Shown: positions 57,695-64,000 of the stretch, one piece after another
Position numbering within the stretch: the stretch's first letter is position 1
Layout: each line of letters starts with the position of its first letter
Assembly (NCBI GenBank): GCA_038526735.1
Contig: JBCBGM010000001.1
Span: 186,001 to 250,000, forward strand
Source: Rubricella sp038526735
GTDB taxonomy: Bacteria > Pseudomonadota > Alphaproteobacteria > Rhodobacterales > Rhodobacteraceae
DNA length: 64,000 nucleotides
Direction of reading: 5' to 3'
Notes under the pieces: generated by a model
Seen by the model: the letters and a program-made list of their open reading frames with translations, nothing else
Told to the model about the DNA's origin: nothing
The model's database searches: none
Made by a program: the position numbers and the translations under genes

Positions 57695-58915
57695 ATGAAC
57701 ACGCACGCACCCAACGCCTTCTCCGCCGGACCAGATGCCCAGGGCCGTTTTGGCCAGTTTGGCGGGCGGTTCGTCTCTGAAACGCTCATGCCGCTGATCC
57801 TCGATCTTGAGGCCGAGTACGAGAACGCAAAAACCGACCCGACGTTTTGGGCCGAGATGGACGATCTCTGGAAGCACTACGTCGGCCGCCCCTCCCCGCT
57901 GTATTTTGCAGAGCGTCTGACAGAGCGTTTTGGCGGGGCGAAGATTTACCTCAAGCGTGATGAGCTGAACCACACGGGTGCGCACAAAATCAACAACGTT
58001 CTGGGGCAGATTCTGCTTGCCAAGCGCATGGGCAAAACCCGCATCATCGCAGAGACCGGCGCAGGGCAGCATGGTGTCGCCACCGCCACGGTCTGCGCGC
58101 GCTTCGGGTTGGAGTGCATCGTCTTTATGGGTGCGACAGACGTTGAGCGGCAAAAGCCCAACGTCTTTCGGATGAACCTCTTGGGCGCAAAGGTCATCCC
58201 GGTGACCTCTGGCCGGGGCACGCTCAAAGACGCGATGAACGAGGCGTTGCGCGACTGGGTGACGAATGTCGCCGACACGTTCTATTGCATCGGCACAGTT
58301 GCAGGCCCACACCCCTATCCGGCGATGGTGCGCGATTTTCAGTCGATCATCGGCAAAGAGACCAAAGAGCAGATGATGGAGCGTGAGGGCCGACTGCCCG
58401 ACAGCCTCGTCGCGTGTATCGGCGGTGGCTCCAACGCGATGGGCCTGTTCCACCCGTTCCTCGATGACGAGAGCGTGCGGATCATCGGCGTTGAGGCCGG
58501 CGGCCACGGCGTTGATGAAAAGATGGAGCACGCGGCCTCTCTCACTGGTGGCCGCCCTGGCGTGCTGCATGGCAACCGCACCTACCTGCTGCAGGATGAG
58601 GATGGTCAGATCATCGAGGGGCACTCGATCTCTGCCGGGCTAGACTATCCGGGCATCGGGCCAGAGCACTCGTGGCTGCACGACATGGGCCGCGTCGAGT
58701 ATGTCTCGGTCACTGATACCGAGGCACTGGATGCCTTCCAGCTCTGCTGCACCACCGAAGGGATCATTCCCGCGCTTGAGCCCTCGCATGCGCTCGCTCA
58801 TGTGGCCAAGATCGCGGGCGATTTGCCGAGCGATCACCTGTTGGTCATGAACATGTGCGGGCGGGGTGACAAAGACATCTTCACCGTCGCGGAGGCCCTC
58901 GGCAAAGACATCTAA
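57695..58915 (+). CDS. trpB: Tryptophan synthase beta subunit
   Basis: A 406-residue PLP enzyme that condenses indole with serine. It has the family opening QFGGRFVSETLMPLI (21-35), PLP Lys in GAHKINNVLGQ (K98), the glutamate near AETGAGQHGVA and the phosphate-binding CIGGGSNAMG. The start MNTHAPNAF has GAGGATCC upstream and a longer frame from 57632 is rejected as non-homologous. It is separated from trpA by a DUF2158 gene and a lipoprotein gene, which is unusual since trpB and trpA are normally adjacent. Confidence 0.97.
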   Translation: MNTHAPNAFSAGPDAQGRFGQFGGRFVSETLMPLILDLEAEYENAKTDPTFWAEMDDLWKHYVGRPSPLYFAERLTERFGGAKIYLKRDELNHTGAHKINNVLGQILLAKRMGKTRIIAETGAGQHGVATATVCARFGLECIVFMGATDVERQKPNVFRMNLLGAKVIPVTSGRGTLKDAMNEALRDWVTNVADTFYCIGTVAGPHPYPAMVRDFQSIIGKETKEQMMEREGRLPDSLVACIGGGSNAMGLFHPFLDDESVRIIGVEAGGHGVDEKMEHAASLTGGRPGVLHGNRTYLLQDEDGQIIEGHSISAGLDYPGIGPEHSWLHDMGRVEYVSVTDTEALDAFQLCCTTEGIIPALEPSHALAHVAKIAGDLPSDHLLVMNMCGRGDKDIFTVAEALGKDI

Positions 58916-59073
58916 ACTGCGGCGCCACGTCGTGTCGCGTTGGCTTCTCAGCACTGGTGTCGGTGCCCCTCCCCCACGCAGATGACGCAGTTGAATAGCC
59001 TTGCAACACTCCCCCAAAAGGCGCAGGAGAGCGCGACCCAGCGGAGTGTCCGCCGGTTGGTATTCAGGAAAAG

Positions 59074-59439
59074 ATGATGAGCGATTTGAAACTGGGGGAC
59101 ATCGTTGTTCTCACCGCGGGCTCCATGCGTATGGCTGTTGAGGGTGTTGAGGGCGACCTGGTGCAGACGGTTTGGTGCCACGAGGGCACGATTGGCCGCG
59201 ATAGCTTCCCCAGCGCGTTGTTGCGCAAGTGGGAAGAGCGCGGCGAGGATGACCGCCCCCGCGGCAAGCCCGGCGGTTTTGGTGGACGTGGCGACCGCGG
59301 AGATCGCGGCGACCGGGGTGGATACAAAAGCGGCGATCGGGGTGATCGCGGCGGCTACAAAGGCGACCGCGACCGGGATGACCGCCCCATGGGCCGTGAT
59401 GGCAAGCCACGCGACAAGAAGTTCTTCCGCAAAGACTGA
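59074..59439 (+). CDS. DUF2158-domain protein with a Gly-Asp-Arg-rich repetitive tail
   Basis: A 121-residue protein. Residues 1-52 fit the YodC/DUF2158 domain (LKLGDIVVLTAGSMRMAVEG then LVQTVWCHEGTIGRDSFPSA). The remainder (about 55-121) is low-complexity and highly charged, built from repeats of Gly-Asp-Arg and Gly-Gly-Tyr-Lys units such as GDRGDRGDRGGYKSGDRGD, ending KPRDKKFFRKD. Such tails are typical of RNA-binding RGG-like regions. The second Met may be the true start. It lies between trpB and a lipoprotein gene on the same strand. Function unknown. Confidence 0.8.
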   Translation: MMSDLKLGDIVVLTAGSMRMAVEGVEGDLVQTVWCHEGTIGRDSFPSALLRKWEERGEDDRPRGKPGGFGGRGDRGDRGDRGGYKSGDRGDRGGYKGDRDRDDRPMGRDGKPRDKKFFRKD

Positions 59440-59458
59440 TTGCGGTTAGCGTGACCCC

Positions 59459-60028
59459 ATGATCTCACGCGGCCTAATGAGACTGAGCTTGGTGATGGCC
59501 CTCTTGGCCCTCACCGCCTGCGTTGAGCAGACTGAACCGCGAACGCAACTTACGCAGGACGCCGAGGTACAGGCCCTTGCCGACACGATCACTGCGCTTG
59601 GGCCTGCTGTGGATGCCAGTGAAGCCTTCGCAATCGCGCAAAGCGCGCTGTCTTATTCGCTGGAGCAGCGCAGGCTTTATGGGGTTTCGACACCTGCCCT
59701 GACTCACAACATTCTCGTAAACAGCGGGCTGAAAGAGCGTGGTCTGTGCCATCACTGGGCCGACGACCTAAGAAAACACCTGCAGCAGCTCGACGTCAGC
59801 ACCGTGGTGTTTCAGCGGGTTCTGGCGAACCACGTGAACAGTTGGCGCATTGAGCATTCCGCTCTGGTTGTGACCTTGCCTCGACAGGGTATCGACGGCG
59901 GCATTGTTCTGGATGGGTGGCGCGATGGCGGAGATTTGTTTTGGTCAGCCGTCGAGGATGATCCACGCTACGATTGGGTCGAAATTCGGCAAGCGCTGGC
60001 AGAAAAACGTGCTGCTCGCAAAACATGA
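59459..60028 (+). CDS. Hypothetical lipoprotein
   Basis: A 189-residue protein with a lipoprotein signal: MISRGLMRLSLVMALLALTAC, lipobox LTAC at Cys21, then an acidic linker. The mature domain has the sequence GLCHHWADDLRKHLQQLD (around 98-115) and NSWRIEHSALVVTLP, a Cys-His-His and His-containing arrangement that could form an active site or metal site. I have seen similar lipoproteins annotated only as hypothetical in Rhodobacterales. It lies 19 bases after the DUF2158 gene and 78 bases before trpA. It may be carried by the trp transcript without a metabolic link. Confidence 0.78.
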   Translation: MISRGLMRLSLVMALLALTACVEQTEPRTQLTQDAEVQALADTITALGPAVDASEAFAIAQSALSYSLEQRRLYGVSTPALTHNILVNSGLKERGLCHHWADDLRKHLQQLDVSTVVFQRVLANHVNSWRIEHSALVVTLPRQGIDGGIVLDGWRDGGDLFWSAVEDDPRYDWVEIRQALAEKRAARKT

Positions 60029-60106
60029 TCGAGCTTTTTTGCAACCGGACTGGCCTTGCCCCCTGTGCTGGCGTAACAGGCACCCGCGCCTAGGGAAAGT
60101 GGCACC

Positions 60107-60895
60107 ATGAGCAGAATAGACAGTCGATTTGCCGAGCTGAAAGCCGCGAACAAGACCGCTTTCGTGTCGTTCGTGATGGCGGGTGACCCGGACCAAGCGA
60201 CCTCTCAGGAGATCCTGAAAGGGCTGCCTGCGGCAGGTGTCGATGTGATCGAGATCGGCATGCCGTTTACCGATCCGATGGCGGATGGGCCAGCCATCCA
60301 GCTTGCAGGCCAGCGGGCGCTTGAGGCTGGGATGTCCCTCGCGAGCACCCTCGACATGATCGCGGCGTTTCGCGAGCAGGATCAGACCACACCGATTGTC
60401 TTGATGGGCTACTACAACCCGATTTTTTCGATTGGAGTGGAGAGCTTTTTGGCCCGCGCAGTCGATGCTGGCGTCGATGGCCTCATCGTGGTGGACTTGC
60501 CGCCCGAGGAGGATGCAGAGCTTTGCTTGCCCGCGCAGGCGGCGGGTTTGAACTTCATCCGCCTTGCGACACCTACGACCGACGCCAAGCGCCTGCCAGC
60601 GGTGGTGAAAAACACCTCTGGGTTTGTCTATTACGTCTCAATCACTGGGATCACCGGCTCGGCTGAGGCCAACGCGGGCAGCGTTTCGCCAGATGTGGCG
60701 CGGATACGTGAGGCCTCGGGCCTGCCCGTGTGCGTTGGGTTCGGCATCAAGACACCCGCGGCGGCAGCAGAGATGGCGAAAGTCGCTGACGGCGTGGTTG
60801 TAGGCTCCGCGATTGTCGACAAGATCGCGGCCGGTGAAAGCGTAGAGGATGTGCTGGCGTTCGTGGCCTCACTGGCCGATGCGACACACGGTTAA
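60107..60895 (+). CDS. trpA: Tryptophan synthase alpha subunit
   Basis: A 262-residue TIM-barrel subunit that releases indole from indole-3-glycerol phosphate and passes it to TrpB. Catalytic residues match the E. coli numbering exactly: Glu49 in VIEIGMPFTD and Asp60 in DPMADGPAIQ. The phosphate-binding SITGITGSA segment and GFGIKTP are visible. It is the last plus-strand gene here and converges with trmB, six bases away. No terminator separates them. Confidence 0.97.
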   Translation: MSRIDSRFAELKAANKTAFVSFVMAGDPDQATSQEILKGLPAAGVDVIEIGMPFTDPMADGPAIQLAGQRALEAGMSLASTLDMIAAFREQDQTTPIVLMGYYNPIFSIGVESFLARAVDAGVDGLIVVDLPPEEDAELCLPAQAAGLNFIRLATPTTDAKRLPAVVKNTSGFVYYVSITGITGSAEANAGSVSPDVARIREASGLPVCVGFGIKTPAAAAEMAKVADGVVVGSAIVDKIAAGESVEDVLAFVASLADATHG

Positions 60896-60901
60896 CTCCG
60901 A

Positions 60902-61624
60902 CTAAACCCGCTCAAACGCCAAGTAATGCGGTGTGCGCCCTTCGCGCACCGCCTTCGCCTCATAGCGCGTGCGGTGCCACCCCTCCCATGGCTCGCGCCA
61001 GTCCGACGGGCGCTGCGCGAGCCATCGGAATGCGGGCAGTTTGTCGATCACCTCAAGCGTGTGGCGGACGTAGTCTTCGATATCCGTGGCGACAAAGAGT
61101 TTGGCACCAGGGCGCATCGCAGAGGCCAGTGGTTCCAGGTTTTCAGGGTTGGCGAAGCGGCGACGGTGGTGACGGGTTTTGGGCCATGGGTCTGGGTAGA
61201 GCAGAAATGCACGATCGAGGGACTGCGCGGGCAGCACATCGAGCAGGTCACGCGCATCTCCGGCGTGAACGCGGACGTTCTGCAAATTCTCTCGGTCGAT
61301 CTTTGAGAGGAGTGCTGCAACGCCGTTAATGTATGGCTCGCAGCCTATGATGCCGACGTTAGGGTTTTGGGCAGCCTGCGCGCACATGTGCTCTCCGGCA
61401 CCAAAGCCGATCTCCAGCCAAACCGGGCGTGTGTCGCCAAACAACTCTGGCAGCTCGAGGGGCGTGCGATCTGGGTTATCGTCCCAGGTGACATTGGGCG
61501 GTGCGAGGGCCGCAAGCGCGTTTTCCATCAGCTCTTGCTGGCGCGGACGCAGCTTTTTGCCGTGTCGCCGTCCGTAGAAATTGCGCCAAGGGGCACCGCT
61601 AGGGGAGAGAGGCTCGTCAGTCAT
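60902..61624 (-). CDS. trmB: tRNA (guanine-N7-)-methyltransferase TrmB
   Basis: A 240-residue SAM-dependent enzyme that makes m7G46 in tRNA. The SAM-binding motif is WLEIGFGAGEHM (69-80), followed by GCEPYINGVAALL and the catalytic/tRNA-binding LLYPDPWPKTRHHRRR (141-156). Family length is normal. It is convergent with trpA and on the same strand as the lipoprotein, hydratase and metK genes. It starts 39 bases after the lipoprotein stop. Confidence 0.95.
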   Translation of the reverse strand: MTDEPLSPSGAPWRNFYGRRHGKKLRPRQQELMENALAALAPPNVTWDDNPDRTPLELPELFGDTRPVWLEIGFGAGEHMCAQAAQNPNVGIIGCEPYINGVAALLSKIDRENLQNVRVHAGDARDLLDVLPAQSLDRAFLLYPDPWPKTRHHRRRFANPENLEPLASAMRPGAKLFVATDIEDYVRHTLEVIDKLPAFRWLAQRPSDWREPWEGWHRTRYEAKAVREGRTPHYLAFERV

Positions 61625-61663
61625 GCCGGGGGGCTAGAGCGCCCACCCGGCGCTGTCAAACAC

Positions 61664-62017
61664 TCAGCGAACGGTAAATCGGCTGCGCTGACCGGCAACG
61701 ATGTTCATGCGGGTGGTGGCGGCGCGAAAGCTGCCATCGATCTCCATGCTGCCCCCGGCCTGAATGTCGTAGCAGCCCTCTGAAATCTCGAACTCGGCGC
61801 TGTCGCCCGGCTCAATCCAGTTGCCAAAACCCATGCGGTTGCCGCCATGGCTGGAGGCTGAGCACTGGGAAATCGTAACCACACCAAGGTTTTCACGGGT
61901 GTCGTTCTGGATTTCCAGAAAACCGGTGGGGACGCCGGGTTGCACCAGCGATCCGCCTCCGCAGGCGGTAAGGGTCAGGGCTGCGGCGGTTGCCGCGATG
62001 GTGAGCTTGAGATTCAT
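61664..62017 (-). CDS. Hypothetical small lipoprotein
   Basis: A 117-residue protein with a lipoprotein signal: MNLKLTIAATAAALTLTAC, lipobox LTAC at Cys19. The start was chosen for this signal; an upstream frame start at 62083 adds 22 unlikely residues. The mature part contains a Gly/Asn-rich strand region (GFLEIQNDTRENLGVVTISQ) and a Cys pair (QCSAS, EGCYDIQAGG). The leader upstream is C-rich and has no recognisable ribosome site. No family is recognised. Confidence 0.68.
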   Translation of the reverse strand: MNLKLTIAATAAALTLTACGGGSLVQPGVPTGFLEIQNDTRENLGVVTISQCSASSHGGNRMGFGNWIEPGDSAEFEISEGCYDIQAGGSMEIDGSFRAATTRMNIVAGQRSRFTVR

Positions 62018-62126
62018 TGGGGGGGGCTTCTTAGTCCGACTTAAAAACGGTCGAACCGTACGAAACCCGCCCAAACCGCGCAATTGTATTCACGTCCAGA
62101 AACGTGAAATCAGCTTTGAAACCCTG

Positions 62127-62897
62127 CTACCGGGTGGAAAAGCTGACCTCGCCCAAATGGTCAAAGACGCAGCGATACACATCACCTTGCTCCAAGGGCA
62201 GAACCGGGGTCATTGAGCCGGTGATCACAAGGTCACCGGCGCGCATCGGCTCACCGTCGGTGATGCGTTGCTCAACGAGCCACTGCAACGCGGTGAGCGG
62301 GTGCCCAAGACAGGCCGCGCCTGTGCCGTGGCCGACGTTTTCGTCGTTTCGGAAGGCCGTGACACCGAGGCTGGCCAGATCCAGGCTCCGGGCATCGAGG
62401 GACATTTCAGACAGCACGACAAACCGCCCCACGGCGTAATCCGCGATCATGTCTGGCAGGCCAAAGCCCCAGTCTTTGATGCGGCTGTCCACCACCTCAA
62501 TCGCGGGGCGGACATGGGCGATGTGCTCTGCCAGCTCAGACTGCGAAAGCCCGCTGTCGATGACGTCGTGCCGAAAGGTAAAGGCCAGTTCGGGCTCTAC
62601 CTTGGGGGCGATCATCTCTGACCACGGCAGCACAGAGCCCGTTGGCAACACACGATCTACGAAGATAGGGCCGTGGATCGGTTCGTGCACGCCAAGCTGC
62701 TCTTGCACGATCTTGGAGGTCAGGCCGATCTTGCGACCAGCCAAACGCCGCCCATCGGCAAGCGCGCGCTCAATCAAACCTGACTGAACGTTGTAACCGC
62801 GCGACGCGGCGCCGATTTCATCGGTCAGCGGTGGGAGCGGCTGTGCCCGCTCCTCTGCTGTTGCGATAAGATCGACAAGCTCCGCGTCGCTGCGCAT
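62127..62897 (-). CDS. 2-keto-4-pentenoate hydratase-like protein (FAH superfamily)
   Basis: A 256-residue cytoplasmic enzyme of the MhpD/HpaH group. Family features are RRLAGRKIGLTSKIVQEQLG (about 50-69), the metal-binding acids in KVEPELAFTF (about 98-107) and DSRIKDWGFGLPDMIADY (about 137-154). Members hydrate 2-hydroxypentadienoate or decarboxylate related 2-oxo-enoates in aromatic meta-cleavage pathways. No dioxygenase or aldolase is near. It starts one base after the metK stop, so it is probably co-transcribed with metK, an odd partner. Fumarylacetoacetase-fold proteins also include hydrolases, so the exact reaction is open. Confidence 0.85.
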   Translation of the reverse strand: MRSDAELVDLIATAEERAQPLPPLTDEIGAASRGYNVQSGLIERALADGRRLAGRKIGLTSKIVQEQLGVHEPIHGPIFVDRVLPTGSVLPWSEMIAPKVEPELAFTFRHDVIDSGLSQSELAEHIAHVRPAIEVVDSRIKDWGFGLPDMIADYAVGRFVVLSEMSLDARSLDLASLGVTAFRNDENVGHGTGAACLGHPLTALQWLVEQRITDGEPMRAGDLVITGSMTPVLPLEQGDVYRCVFDHLGEVSFSTR

Positions 62898-62898
62898 A

Positions 62899-64000
<1,102 letters not shown>

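Noticed and set aside
58916..59073. Attenuator or terminator after trpB
   Set aside because: The 158 bases contain no stem with a T run and no Trp-rich leader peptide that I can find.
59270..59400. Short tandem DNA repeats that could suggest a CRISPR array
   Set aside because: They are in-frame codons for the Gly-Asp-Arg tail, with no spacers and no cas genes.

Overview
The window is chromosomal DNA of an alphaproteobacterium, most likely a marine member of the Rhodobacterales (Roseobacter-type). The basis is the aglEFGAK alpha-glucoside locus, a che operon in the alphaproteobacterial order, the sucCD-sucAB-lpd block, the aroA-cmk-rpsA-sppA-ihfB-lapA-trpFB block, a one-chain pyruvate carboxylase, a class II AroA, and a GC-rich intergenic element of Roseobacter type at about 49025-49110. 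This is judged from protein sequence and gene order only. Gene density is very high, no gap exceeds 300 bases, and I see no rRNA, tRNA, CRISPR array, prophage or insertion sequence.

Layout. 1-9.8 kb: alpha-glucoside utilisation. A minus-strand run encodes binding protein, two permeases, GH13 glucosidase, ABC ATPase and a PfkB sugar kinase cut by the window edge; a LacI-type regulator and a GH1 beta-glucosidase are divergent. 9.8-12.4 kb: a lipoprotein, an omega-amino-acid (probably beta-alanine):pyruvate transaminase, and a RutR-like regulator with a RutR-type box between the last two. 12.4-18.5 kb: an eight-gene chemotaxis operon (STAS-cheY-cheA-cheW-cheR-cheD-cheB-cheY) without receptor genes. 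18.5-20.1 kb: an exported protein, a DUF2177 membrane protein and an orphan ECF sigma factor. 20.2-23.3 kb: kdsA with capsule-export genes kpsE and kpsT but no kpsM. 23.4-34.6 kb: nhaA, a uracil-DNA-glycosylase-family gene, an SseB-domain gene, clpA, pyc, an aquaporin, and rimI-tsaB-nfu.

34.7-40.8 kb: sbtA-sbtB (bicarbonate transporter and its PII-like partner), then phoH, an orphan PemK/MazF-like gene, ybeY, corC and lnt. 40.8-50.6 kb: the TCA block sucC-sucD-[sulfotransferase]-sucA-sucB-[small membrane protein, MAPEG protein]-lpd, preceded by two copies of a perfect 10-bp palindrome. 50.6-58.9 kb: aroA, a membrane protein, a GFA-family gene, cmk, rpsA, sppA, ihfB, lapA, trpF and trpB. 59-60.9 kb: a DUF2158 protein with a Gly-Asp-Arg-rich tail, a lipoprotein and trpA. 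60.9-64 kb, minus strand: trmB, a lipoprotein, a 2-keto-4-pentenoate hydratase-like gene and metK, cut by the window end.

How the parts fit. The first region is a complete import-and-hydrolysis route for alpha-glucosides; the sugar kinase suggests sucrose is one of them. The transaminase plus RutR-like regulator fit disposal of beta-alanine from pyrimidine breakdown. Pyruvate carboxylase uses bicarbonate, which SbtA could supply; that link is inference. No wholly new multi-gene system stands out. The most unusual items are the sulfotransferase gene translationally coupled inside the succinyl-CoA/2-oxoglutarate operon, the paired palindromes in front of sucC, the 11-bp hairpin followed by a TTG-start membrane gene between sucB and lpd, the antitoxin-less PemK/MazF gene between phoH and ybeY, SbtA/SbtB in a probable heterotroph, and the DUF2158 protein with a repetitive basic tail.
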